Shown: positions 8,937-19,964 of the stretch, in pieces
How the letters are laid out: each line of letters begins with the position of its first letter
How positions within the stretch are numbered: position 1 is the first letter of the stretch
Source of the DNA: Micrococcaceae bacterium Sec5.1
GTDB lineage: Bacteria > Actinomycetota > Actinomycetes > Actinomycetales > Micrococcaceae
NCBI GenBank assembly: GCA_039636795.1
Contig: CP143430.1
Location: 1,798,001 to 1,862,000, forward strand
Direction: 5' to 3'
DNA: 64,000 nt
Notes under the pieces: model-generated
The model's database searches: none
Told to the model about the DNA's origin: nothing
The model's input: the letters and a program-made list of their open reading frames with translations, nothing else
Program-made: the position numbers and the translations under genes

Positions 8937-10099
8937 CCATTACCGCACCCAAGGGATTCCGGGCTTCCGGCGTCAAAGCCGGCATCAAGGCATCCGGCAA
9001 CCCGGACCTGGCCCTGGTGGTCAACGACGGCCCCCAAAAGTCCGCTGCTGCTGTCTTCACCTCAAACCGCGTGGCCGCTGCTCCGGTTCACTGGTCACGC
9101 CAGGTGGTCAGCGACGGACGTGTTGACGCAGTGGTCCTGAACTCAGGGGGCGCCAACGCCTGCACTGGTCCGCAGGGATTCCAGAACACGCACGCCACGG
9201 CCGAGAAAGTGGCAGAAGTGCTGGGAGTCTCAGCTTCCGACGTCGTGGTTTGCTCCACTGGCTTGATTGGTGAGCAACTGCCCATGGACAAGATCCTTCC
9301 GGGCGTTGAGGCCGCATTCGGCGAGCTGTCCGCAGACGGAGGTTCGGCTGCTGCAACAGCCATCATGACGACGGACAGCGTGTCCAAGGAAGCTGTCTTC
9401 ACAGGCACTGATGCTGAGGGCAAGCAATTCACCGTTGGCGGCATCGCCAAGGGTGCCGGCATGCTGGCCCCTGGCCTGGCAACGATGCTGGTTGTCCTCA
9501 CCACCGACGCCGAGGTACCGGCGGACGAGCTCGACGTCGTCCTCCGCGATGCCACGCGGGTCACCTTTGACCGCGCCGACTCCGACGGCTGTATGTCCAC
9601 CAACGACACCGTGGTGCTGCTGGCATCAGGTGCCTCGGAAGCTTTGCCTTCAGCGGAGCAGCTGAGCGAGGCCATCACGAAGGTCTGCGCCGAGTTGGCC
9701 CGGAAACTCATCGGCGACGCCGAAGGTGCCAGCCACGATATCGCCATTCGTACCTTCAATGCAGCAAGCGAAGGCGACGCCGAGATCGTTAGCCGCGCCG
9801 TTGCACGCTCCAACCTCTTCAAAGCCGCCATTTTCGGCAAGGACCCCAACTGGGGCCGCGTGCTCTCCGCCGTGGGCACCACCGACGCCATATTCGAGCC
9901 GGAGCAGCTCAACGTGTCCATGAACGGCGTGCAGATCTGCCGCAACGGCAGCATCGGCGACGACCGCAACCTCGTTGACCTGGAACCACGTGAAGTGCTC
10001 GTCGACATCGACCTTCAGGCCGGCAACGCCGAAGCAACCATCTGGACAAATGACCTCACGCACGACTACGTGCATGAGAACAGCGCATACTCGAGCTGA
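8933..10099 (+). CDS. argJ: Bifunctional glutamate N-acetyltransferase / amino-acid acetyltransferase
   Basis: A 388-residue ArgJ that transfers acetyl from N-acetylornithine to glutamate, recycling the acetyl group. Many ArgJ enzymes also use acetyl-CoA, and no separate argA lies in this operon. The autocleavage site is visible in [15 protein letters not shown]: the Thr after Ala near residue 183 becomes the N-terminus of the beta chain and the nucleophile. The C-terminal [13 protein letters not shown] and final HENSAYSS are typical. GTG start at 8933 overlaps the argC stop by 4 bases. Confidence 0.97.
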   Translation: MTITAPKGFRASGVKAGIKASGNPDLALVVNDGPQKSAAAVFTSNRVAAAPVHWSRQVVSDGRVDAVVLNSGGANACTGPQGFQNTHATAEKVAEVLGVSASDVVVCSTGLIGEQLPMDKILPGVEAAFGELSADGGSAAATAIMTTDSVSKEAVFTGTDAEGKQFTVGGIAKGAGMLAPGLATMLVVLTTDAEVPADELDVVLRDATRVTFDRADSDGCMSTNDTVVLLASGASEALPSAEQLSEAITKVCAELARKLIGDAEGASHDIAIRTFNAASEGDAEIVSRAVARSNLFKAAIFGKDPNWGRVLSAVGTTDAIFEPEQLNVSMNGVQICRNGSIGDDRNLVDLEPREVLVDIDLQAGNAEATIWTNDLTHDYVHENSAYSS

Positions 10100-10103
10100 G
10101 CGG

Positions 10104-11069
10104 ATGACTATGACTGCGCATACCCGGGAAACCACCTCCACGAGCCACGTTTCGGCGGAAGCAGCCCAGGACAAAGCGGGCACCCTGATCGAGGCACTGC
10201 CGTGGATCCAGCGTTTCGCCGGCACCACCATGGTGATCAAGTATGGCGGCAACGCCATGGTCAACGATGACCTTCGCCGTGCCTTCGCCGAGGACATCGT
10301 GTTCCTCCACCACGTGGGCATCCACCCTGTGGTGGTCCACGGCGGCGGCCCCCAGATCAACTCCATGCTGGGCAGGCTTGGCATTGAGTCCGAGTTCAAG
10401 GGTGGACTGCGGGTCACCACTCCGGAAGCCATGGACGTTGTGCGGATGGTCCTTACCGGTCAGGTAGGACGCGAACTCGTCGGCTTGATCAACTCCCATG
10501 GTCCTTACGCCGTTGGCATGTCCGGCGAGGATGGCGGCCTGTTGCGCGCAGTCCGTACCGGCACCGTGGTGGACGGCGAGGAAGTTGACCTCGGCCTGGT
10601 GGGCGAAGTCGTAGGCGTGGACCCCGCCGGGATCAAGGACATCCTCGACGCCGGTCGCATCCCGGTGATCTCGACGGTCGCCCCGGAAATCCTCGACGAC
10701 GGGAACGGTTCCGGTCCCACTACCGGCCAGGTCCTGAACGTCAACGCAGACACAGCGGCCGCAGCTGTCGCCTCGGCGTTGGGCGCCACCAAGCTCGTCA
10801 TCCTGACCGACGTTGAAGGCCTCTACGCGAACTGGCCGGACAAGTCGTCTCTGATCTCTTCGCTGACCGCGTCCGAGCTCCGAGAGATGCTGCCCAGGCT
10901 CGAGTCGGGCATGATCCCCAAGATGGCCGCGTGCCTGAAGGCGATCGACGAAGGCGTGGAACGCGCGCACATCGTGGATGGCCGCCTGCCGCACTCGATG
11001 CTGCTTGAAACTTTCACCACCGCCGGCATCGGCACGCAAGTAGTACCTGACGAGGAAGTGAACGCATGA
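10104..11069 (+). CDS. argB: Acetylglutamate kinase
   Basis: A 321-residue amino-acid kinase that phosphorylates N-acetylglutamate with ATP; it is usually the arginine-inhibited step. Key segments are VIKYGGNAM near residue 48, the HGGGPQIN loop, and [12 protein letters not shown]. An N-terminal extension of about 30 residues before the core matches the N-helix of arginine-sensitive enzymes (inference). ATG at 10104 lies five bases after the argJ stop; ATG at 10110 is an equally close alternative. The stop overlaps the argD start in ATGA. Confidence 0.96.
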   Translation: MTMTAHTRETTSTSHVSAEAAQDKAGTLIEALPWIQRFAGTTMVIKYGGNAMVNDDLRRAFAEDIVFLHHVGIHPVVVHGGGPQINSMLGRLGIESEFKGGLRVTTPEAMDVVRMVLTGQVGRELVGLINSHGPYAVGMSGEDGGLLRAVRTGTVVDGEEVDLGLVGEVVGVDPAGIKDILDAGRIPVISTVAPEILDDGNGSGPTTGQVLNVNADTAAAAVASALGATKLVILTDVEGLYANWPDKSSLISSLTASELREMLPRLESGMIPKMAACLKAIDEGVERAHIVDGRLPHSMLLETFTTAGIGTQVVPDEEVNA

Positions 11070-12340
11070 GCACCGAACTGAGCCATACCGCTATCGCTGC
11101 GGAGGCTGCCGCAACCGCGCTCGTTTCCCAGAGCTCAGGCGCTGACTGGCTGGCCCGCTACTCGTCATCCCTTATGGGTGTCTTCGGTACGCCTCAGCGG
11201 GTCCTGGTCCGCGGCGCGGGTTGCCTCGTGTGGGACGCCGACGGGAAGGAGTACCTGGATCTCTTGGGCGGTATTGCCGTGAACGCACTGGGCCACGCCC
11301 ACCCGTTCGTCACCTCAGTCATTTCCAGCCAGCTCGCCACGCTTGGACACGTGTCCAACTTCTTTACGAGCCCCACGCAGATCGCGCTGGCTGAAAAGCT
11401 GCTGGCCATCATCAACGCTCCTGCCGGTTCCAAGGTATTCTTTGCCAACTCCGGCACGGAAGCCAACGAGGCAGCGTTCAAGCTGGCCCGGCGGAACAGC
11501 GACGCCAAGCGGACCAAGATCATCGCCCTCGAAGGCGCTTTCCATGGCCGCACCATGGGTGCCCTCGCGCTCACGGCCAAAGAGGCTTACAGGGCGCCGT
11601 TCGAGCCCCTGCCCGGCGGCGTGGTCCACATCCCGTTCGATGACATCGAAGCCCTGCGCTCCGCCGTCGACGAATCCACAGCAGCCGTCTTCCTGGAACC
11701 AATCCAAGGCGAAGCGGGTGTCCGGCCGCTGAGCGCCGAATATCTGCAGGCGGCACGTGAAGCCACTACGGCGGCTGGCGCCTTGTTGATTTTGGACGAG
11801 GTCCAGACAGGCATTGGCCGGACCGGCAAATGGCTCGCCAGCGAGGATGCGGGCATCGTTCCCGATGCCATCACGCTTGCCAAGGGCCTTGGTGGCGGGT
11901 TCCCCATTGGTGCGCTGATCACCCTCGGAAGCACGACGTCGGCCCTGCTCACGGCCGGGCAGCACGGCACCACTTTCGGTGGAAACCCGGTGGCCACGGC
12001 CGCCGCTCTTGCCACGCTGCACGCGATCGAGAGCCAGGGTGTGCTGCAGAACGTACTGGCAGTCGGCGCTCATCTTCGCGAGGGACTGGCCGCCATCGAG
12101 GCTGTCACTGAAGTCCGCGGTGAGGGCCTGTTAATCGGGTTCGATGTGAACGCCGACGTCGCACCCGCCATGGTCACAGCCGCACTCGACGCTGGATTCA
12201 TCATCAACAGCCCGGGCCCGAGGACCATCCGCCTCGCACCGCCGCTGATCCTGACCATCGATCAAGCGGACCGTTTCCTGGACGCTCTTCCCACCCTGAT
12301 CGCTACGGCTACAGCCACCACCGCTAAGGACGCACAGTGA
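11066..12340 (+). CDS. argD: Acetylornithine aminotransferase
   Basis: A 424-residue class-III PLP aminotransferase that converts N-acetylglutamate semialdehyde to N-acetylornithine. Visible landmarks are [18 protein letters not shown], the cofactor aspartate in [14 protein letters not shown], and the PLP lysine in [14 protein letters not shown] near residue 275. An N-terminal alanine-rich stretch of about 25 residues is unremarkable. ATG at 11066 overlaps argB by 4 bases and the stop overlaps argF by 4 bases. Such enzymes can also serve lysine synthesis. Confidence 0.96.
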   Translation: MSTELSHTAIAAEAAATALVSQSSGADWLARYSSSLMGVFGTPQRVLVRGAGCLVWDADGKEYLDLLGGIAVNALGHAHPFVTSVISSQLATLGHVSNFFTSPTQIALAEKLLAIINAPAGSKVFFANSGTEANEAAFKLARRNSDAKRTKIIALEGAFHGRTMGALALTAKEAYRAPFEPLPGGVVHIPFDDIEALRSAVDESTAAVFLEPIQGEAGVRPLSAEYLQAAREATTAAGALLILDEVQTGIGRTGKWLASEDAGIVPDAITLAKGLGGGFPIGALITLGSTTSALLTAGQHGTTFGGNPVATAAALATLHAIESQGVLQNVLAVGAHLREGLAAIEAVTEVRGEGLLIGFDVNADVAPAMVTAALDAGFIINSPGPRTIRLAPPLILTIDQADRFLDALPTLIATATATTAKDAQ

Positions 12341-13344
12341 CTACATCCACCACCACCCGTCACTTCCTGAAGGACACGGACCTCAGCCCGGCTGAGCAAG
12401 CCGAGGTCCTTGAACTCGCTGCCCGCATGAAGGCGGCGCCGTACAGCGTCCAGCCCTTCGCAGCCGATGGCAACGGACGTAAGACCGTCGCTGTCATCTT
12501 CGACAAAACCTCCACCCGCACCCGTGTTTCCTTCGCAACCGGCATCGCGGACATGGGCGGCAACGCCCTCATCATCAATCCCGGTGAAGCGCAGATTGGC
12601 CACAAGGAATCCGTCGAGGACACAGCCAAGGTCCTGGAGCGCATGGTCTCCACCATCGTGTGGCGGACTGGGGCCCACTCTGGCCTGGTGGCCATGGCGG
12701 AAAACTCGAAAGTCCCCGTCATCAACGCCCTGTGCGACGATTACCACCCCTGCCAGCTCCTCGCGGATCTTCTGGCCGTCAAAGAGCACAAAGGTGAACT
12801 GAAGGGCCTGAGCATGGCCTACCTCGGTGACGCGGCCAACAACATGGCCAATTCCTACCTTTTGGCAGGCGTTACAGCTGGCATGCACGTCCGCATTTCC
12901 GGACCCGAAGGCTACCTGCCCGCAGCCGAAATCGTCGCTGCCGCAGAAGAGCGCGCTGCTGAGACCGGTGGTTCTGTGCTGATCACGAGCGATGCCTCCG
13001 AGGCCCTTAAGGGCGCCGACGTCGTAGCTACAGACACCTGGGTGTCAATGGGCCAGGAAGCGGAGAAGGAAGCCCGGATGCAGTTGTTCCGCGACTACTC
13101 CGTCGATGAGGCAGCAATGGCACAGGCCGCGCCCGACGCCGTCGTTCTTCACTGCCTTCCCGCTTACCGCGGGTATGAAATTTCCGCTGGGGTTATTGAC
13201 GGCCCGCAGTCGATCGTCTGGGACGAGGCGGAGAACCGCCTCCACGCGCAGAAGGCACTCATGGCCTGGCTGATGCACCGCTCGGGGCTCGCTTTTGTCG
13301 ATGGCCTTTCACCTGTTGAAGGTACCGGGGAGAGCACGTTCTAG
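12337..13344 (+). CDS. argF: Ornithine carbamoyltransferase
   Basis: A 335-residue transcarbamoylase that makes citrulline from ornithine and carbamoyl phosphate. The phosphate-binding motif [13 protein letters not shown] (near residue 55), [10 protein letters not shown] and [12 protein letters not shown] (ornithine side, near residue 270) are all present. GTG start at 12337 overlaps argD. The stop shares one base with the argR start. Confidence 0.96.
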   Translation: MTTSTTTRHFLKDTDLSPAEQAEVLELAARMKAAPYSVQPFAADGNGRKTVAVIFDKTSTRTRVSFATGIADMGGNALIINPGEAQIGHKESVEDTAKVLERMVSTIVWRTGAHSGLVAMAENSKVPVINALCDDYHPCQLLADLLAVKEHKGELKGLSMAYLGDAANNMANSYLLAGVTAGMHVRISGPEGYLPAAEIVAAAEERAAETGGSVLITSDASEALKGADVVATDTWVSMGQEAEKEARMQLFRDYSVDEAAMAQAAPDAVVLHCLPAYRGYEISAGVIDGPQSIVWDEAENRLHAQKALMAWLMHRSGLAFVDGLSPVEGTGESTF

Positions 13345-13880
13345 TGTCCACGAATCCGTCGGTTCCGGGTGCCAGCCCGGCCACCAAGACTGCCCGCCAG
13401 GCGCGTATTACCGCGATCCTGACGGGTGAGTCCGTGCGTTCCCAGGCAGAGCTTGCAGCCCTGCTGGCGGACGACGGCGTTCAGGTCACCCAAGCCACGC
13501 TGTCCCGCGACCTTGTGGAACTTGGGGCGGTGAGGGTCCGAGGCAAGGAAGGCGCCCTGGTCTATGCCGTTCCGGGGGAGGGCGGGGACCGCAATGCCAA
13601 GAGCGGCGTCACGCAGGAGATCCTGGACGCACGGCTTTCCCGGCTCTGCGGTGAACTGCTGGTCACTGCCGAGGCATCAGGCAACATTGTGGTCCTGCGA
13701 ACACCTCCGGGAGCCGCGAACTTCCTGGCACTGGCCATCGACCACTCCGTAATGCCGTCGGTATTGGGTACGATCGCAGGCGACGACACTCTGCTGTTGG
13801 TTGCCAGGGATCCCGACGGCGGGGCGGAACTCGCGGCTCGCTTCCTCCAGCTGGCCGAGGAAGCCGGGCCTGGAAACTAA
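13344..13880 (+). CDS. argR: Arginine repressor
   Basis: A 178-residue ArgR/AhrC. The N-terminal winged helix (about 15-90) contains [25 protein letters not shown]. The C-terminal hexamerisation and arginine-binding domain contains [13 protein letters not shown] and the [12 protein letters not shown] loop that binds arginine. GTG start overlaps the argF stop by one base. It is expected to repress argCJBDFR and argGH through ARG boxes; candidate sites lie before argC and argG. Confidence 0.95.
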   Translation: MSTNPSVPGASPATKTARQARITAILTGESVRSQAELAALLADDGVQVTQATLSRDLVELGAVRVRGKEGALVYAVPGEGGDRNAKSGVTQEILDARLSRLCGELLVTAEASGNIVVLRTPPGAANFLALAIDHSVMPSVLGTIAGDDTLLLVARDPDGGAELAARFLQLAEEAGPGN

Positions 13881-13906
13881 CCGCCGTGGACGCGGCCCAT
13901 GATTTT

Positions 13907-13945
13907 CACAGCATTGATTCACACAGCATTGATTCGAATGAACCA
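13907..13945 (+). promoter_or_regulatory. Tandem 15-bp repeat and candidate ARG box before argG
   Basis: CACAGCATTGATTC occurs at 13907-13920 and again at 13922-13935, a 15-base period. The second copy runs into GAATGA, giving the near-palindrome TGATTCGAATGA, which resembles an ArgR operator. It lies 25-60 bases upstream of argG. This suggests argGH has its own ArgR-controlled promoter, although it also follows argR closely. Confidence 0.45.
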
Positions 13946-13968
13946 AGCAACAACAAAGGAGCACTCTC

Positions 13969-16586
<2,618 letters not shown>

Positions 16587-16611
16587 GCCACGACGCCAGC
16601 TGAACCACGAC

Positions 16612-16665
16612 GGGACGGCGCCCCGCAGGCAGGCTTCCAGGCCTTCTGCCACGGGGTGCCGTCCC
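16612..16665 (+). terminator. Terminator-like hairpin after argH
   Basis: GGGACGGCGCCCCG (16612-16625) pairs with CGGGGTGCCGTCCC (16652-16665) with one mismatch, and a smaller hairpin lies in the loop. There is no U-run, as is common in actinobacteria. It closes the arg operon. Confidence 0.65.
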
Positions 16666-16686
16666 GCTGTGCGTTAACATGGCGCT

Positions 16687-17424
16687 ATGACCGCAATCAC
16701 AGCTGAGACGCTGCCCGCAGAGCTTCACAAAGCCGCTGACGTCGTCACCCGCATCCTTGCCAAACTCGATGACTCTTCGATCCCGGAACCGTCCGAGCTC
16801 CCGGACTGGACCCGCGGCCATGTTCTGGCCCACCTCGCCGGAATTGCGAATGCCATGGCCCGGCAACTGGAGTTCGCGCAGCGTGGCGAAACCATCGAAC
16901 TGTATGACGGAGGAGTTCAAGGCCGCACGAAAGCGATCGAACTTGCCGCCGGGCACAGCCTTCAGGAACACAAGCAGTCCGTGGAAACCGCCTTGGCGCG
17001 GGCGCTCTCAGCGTTCGACGCCTTGGGACCCGACGACTGGGCTGCACGCATCAGTTACCGGAACGGAACAGTCCTCGACGGCGGTCTGGCGCTCTGGCGC
17101 GAACTCGTCATCCACGCTTCGGACGTGGGTTTGGGCTACGGCCCGGAGACCTGGAGCCGCCCCTTCTGTGAACACCTGTTCACTTTCCTCGAAGCACGCG
17201 TTCCCGAGACGTACAAATTTGTCCTGCAGCCCACGGGCCTGCCCCAGCAAGTTATTGGCCACGGCACCACATCAATTGCCATTACGGGCATGCTCACGGA
17301 CATTGCTGCATGGCTCGCCGGCCGCGAACCGAGCCTGGGAAGCCTGCGCGCCACGGCGGCTGCCGACGGCGTCGACTTGCCCGAGTTGCTCCCATGGCCC
17401 GCCGCCGCTCCCGCCGCCCGCTAG
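16687..17424 (+). CDS. Mycothiol-dependent maleylpyruvate isomerase family protein
   Basis: A 245-residue protein with an N-terminal MDMPI/DinB-like four-helix domain. The metal-binding pattern appears as LPDWTRGHVLAHLAGIANA near residue 40, and a second histidine lies in LWRELVIHASDVGLG near residue 142. The C-terminal part resembles the MDMPI C domain. Family members use mycothiol as cofactor or transfer it, and the true substrate cannot be read from sequence. There are no aromatic-degradation genes nearby, so a generic thiol-transferase role is as likely as maleylpyruvate isomerisation. The stop codon abuts the 32-bp repeat array. Confidence 0.8.
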   Translation: MTAITAETLPAELHKAADVVTRILAKLDDSSIPEPSELPDWTRGHVLAHLAGIANAMARQLEFAQRGETIELYDGGVQGRTKAIELAAGHSLQEHKQSVETALARALSAFDALGPDDWAARISYRNGTVLDGGLALWRELVIHASDVGLGYGPETWSRPFCEHLFTFLEARVPETYKFVLQPTGLPQQVIGHGTTSIAITGMLTDIAAWLAGREPSLGSLRATAAADGVDLPELLPWPAAAPAAR

Positions 17425-17648
17425 CGATCCTCTCTCACGTCCTGACCGGTTTGGGCCGATCTTCTCTCACGTCCTGCGGCTTTTGGGGCGATCTTCTCTC
17501 ACGTCCTGACCGGTTTGGGCCGATGCTCTCTCACGTCCTGACCGGTTTGGGCCGATGCTCTCTCACGTCCTGACCGGTTTGGGCCGATCTTCTCTCACGT
17601 CCTGGCGCTTTTCGGCCGACGTTCTCTCACATCCTGGCGCTTTTCGGC
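17425..17648. repeat. Seven tandem 32-bp repeats between convergent genes
   Basis: Units start at 17425, 17457, 17489, 17521, 17553, 17585 and 17617, an exact 32-base period. The conserved core is TTCTCTCACGTCCTG (or CTCTCTCACGTCCTG). The second half has three versions: ACCGGTTTGGGC (units 1, 3, 4, 5), CGGCTTTTGGGG (unit 2) and GCGCTTTTCGGC (units 6, 7). Adjacent units are near-identical, so the array probably changes by slippage or recombination. It overlaps the last codons of the minus-strand alkA frame. The same repeat class recurs near 23.7 kb. Confidence 0.95.
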
Positions 17649-19123
17649 CGATGTGTCCTTGGGCTTTGCTGCCGCCCGCCACAAGTGCATGGTGGCGTAG
17701 GACCGCCAAGGGCTCACTTCCCGGAAGTCAGAGCTCAGGCCCGGTCCAGGCGGGAGGACTCTCAACCCGTTTCGAACTGCCGCGTCATTGCCCAGGAAAA
17801 CGTCCGGCGCTCCGAGCACCCGCATGGCGACGTACCCTACAGTCCACGGCCCGACACCTGGCAACGGCAGCAGCTTGCGCTCCAGCGCTGCAACGTCGTC
17901 GCCGTAGCCGAACTCAAGGGCCCCTGTGGCCATAGCTTCGGCCGCAGCAATGACGGATTCGATGCGACGCCGGGGTCCCCGCAGCATCTCGCGTCCGTGT
18001 TCGGCGATTTCAGCCGGCGTCGGGAACAGCCGCTCCAGCCCGGGCGTGGGGGTCTCAGCCAGGGAGCCAACAGCGGACAACTGTGTCAGTGCTGTTCGAG
18101 CAGCAGCAACTGTGATTTGTTGACCGATCATTGCCCTGACCAGCAATTCCTGGGGGTCCACTGCTCCCGGCACGCGAATTCCTGGAATCGCCGTGATGCT
18201 CCCCGCGAGCCGCGGGTCTGTTCCCAGTGCTTCGTCGATTGCCTGCGGGTCCGCGTCCAGGTCGAACAACCTCCGGACGCGGCTCAACAACGCAGGAAGA
18301 TCGTGCAGGTCCACAGCCGTGGCCGTCAATTGCAAGGATTTGCCCGACGTCGAGGGGCTGTAAACCACGGAGAAAGAGGCGGTGCTTCGGGGGAGGCGGA
18401 GCGTGCGGCCGTAGCTCCTGGTTCCGTCGGCTTCGGTACGTGCCACTTCAATTCCGGGCACCGCACGGACGGCCAGGAAGTCGAAGATGCCTGGATCAAA
18501 TGGTTCCCGGTAAGGCAGGTTAAGCGTCAGGGCAGTCGGCGCGGCAGCACCCCGGCGAACGCCGGACTTTGCGGCTGTGGCGCGTAACGCCGTCGGAGTC
18601 ATCGCAAAAACCTCGCCGATGGTGTCGTTGAATTGCCGCACGCTATTGAATCCCGAGGCGAAGGCGACGTCGGCAAGGAGCATCTCCGTTGAGACCAACA
18701 GCGTCCTGGCTGTCTGCGCCCTGCTTGCCCGTGCCAGTGAGAGGGGACCGGCGCCCAGTTCGTGGCAAGGATCCGATTGAGTTGGCGCGCCGAGTAGCCC
18801 AGACGGTGCGCCAGACCGTCGACGCCCTCGCGGGTGATAACGCCGTCGTTGATCAAACGCATTGCACGGCCGGCAACGTCGGATCGGATGTTCCAGGCCG
18901 GCGTGCCGGGGACGGCCTCGGGGAGGCATCGCTTGCAAGCGCGGTACCCGGCTTCGTGGGCAGCGGCCGAGGTCTCGTAGAACGTGACGTTCTCGGCCTT
19001 CGGCGTCCGGGCGGGGCAGGATGGCCGGCAGTAGATACCAGTCGAGCTGACAGCCGTGAAGAATTGTCCGTCGAAACGGGTGTCGCGGGCGTCGATTGCC
19101 CTGTAGCGCTGCCAGAAGTCCAT
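17595..19123 (-). pseudogene. Ada-AlkA: methylphosphotriester sensor/AraC regulator fused to 3-methyladenine glycosylase II, frameshifted
   Basis: Two overlapping minus-strand frames together make one normal Ada-AlkA. The upstream frame (19123 to about 18764) carries the Ada zinc domain (YCRPSC and CKRC cysteines) and the start of an AraC-type helix-turn-helix ([14 protein letters not shown]). The downstream frame continues it as [16 protein letters not shown], then the AlkA N-domain and a HhH-GPD fold (LPGVGPWTVGYVAMRV, catalytic Asp in FLGNDAAV). Adding one G near 18762 restores one protein of about 500 residues. It is therefore a recent single-base deletion or a sequencing error. The C-terminal tail QDVRERRPKSART is encoded by the 32-bp repeats. 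The intact product would repair N-alkylated bases. Confidence 0.8.
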
Positions 19124-19205
19124 TCCTTCATCCTGTCAGGAGTCCACGTCCGCTGCTAGCGGAAATCGGACATGGCCGTTCCACGATTTTTGCTAGGGTC
19201 TGGGC

Positions 19206-19865
19206 ATGAACTCGTCCATGGAGAAGGGAGTCAGCAATCCCGAAAAAGTGCGTAAGTTCCTAGAGGGCGACCCCCGCGCAATCGCTCCACTGATCCTTGG
19301 GGCCGTGCTCACCCACCACTCCGAAGCCGGTCCGGTGGCGGTCAGGCTCACTGAAGTGGAGGCGTATATGGGCCCACGCGATTCCGAACACCCCGATCCC
19401 GGATCGCACACCTTCGGCGGTCCCACAGCCAGGAACGCGCCTATGTTCGGACCACCGGGATTCCTGTACGTCTATTTCACGTACGGCATGCACTACTGCG
19501 CCAACATCGTCTGCGGTCCCAAAGGTTCACCGTCTGCGCTGCTCTTGCGCGCCGGCGAGATTGTAGAGGGGGAGGGGCTTGCCACTGTCCGCAGGCCTGC
19601 CTCCAAAACGCACAAGGACTTGGCCAGCGGACCGGCCCGCCTGGCATCGGCGCTGGGACTTACGACGGCGGACACGGGCCGTGACGCGCTCGCGTCACCG
19701 TTCAGCCTCTGGTTGCCTGAGACGCCTGCAGGGGCCGTGGCCAGCGGACCTCGGGTTGGGGTGGCTGGTCCGGGTGGAAGTACGGACTATCCCTGGCGTT
19801 TCTGGATCGAAGATGATCCAACGGTGTCACGCTACAAAGCGGCGCGGCCACGCAACCGGGCCTGA
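19206..19865 (+). CDS. mpg: 3-methyladenine DNA glycosylase, AAG/Mpg family
   Basis: A 219-residue methylpurine DNA glycosylase that removes alkylated purines. The sequence contains RLTEVEAYMGPRDSEHP (catalytic Glu in TEVEAY), TARNAPMFGPPGFLYVYFTYGMHYCANIV, and DLASGPARLASALGL. Length is usual. ATG at 19206 is used. It is divergent from the Ada-AlkA gene with 82 bases between starts, so the two alkylation-repair genes probably share a control region. In mycobacteria mpg also lies just before tyrS (recalled synteny). Confidence 0.93.
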   Translation: MNSSMEKGVSNPEKVRKFLEGDPRAIAPLILGAVLTHHSEAGPVAVRLTEVEAYMGPRDSEHPDPGSHTFGGPTARNAPMFGPPGFLYVYFTYGMHYCANIVCGPKGSPSALLLRAGEIVEGEGLATVRRPASKTHKDLASGPARLASALGLTTADTGRDALASPFSLWLPETPAGAVASGPRVGVAGPGGSTDYPWRFWIEDDPTVSRYKAARPRNRA

Positions 19866-19964
19866 ACTTTGGCCACTGGTCCGCCATATGACCTGGACCC
19901 CGCACGTTTACCAAAATCGCTGTAGAATGGACGGTCTGTCTTTTGCGATAGGGGTTACGGTTCG

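Noticed and set aside
17425..17648. CRISPR array
   Set aside because: The 32-bp units are directly adjacent with no unique spacers and no cas genes are present.
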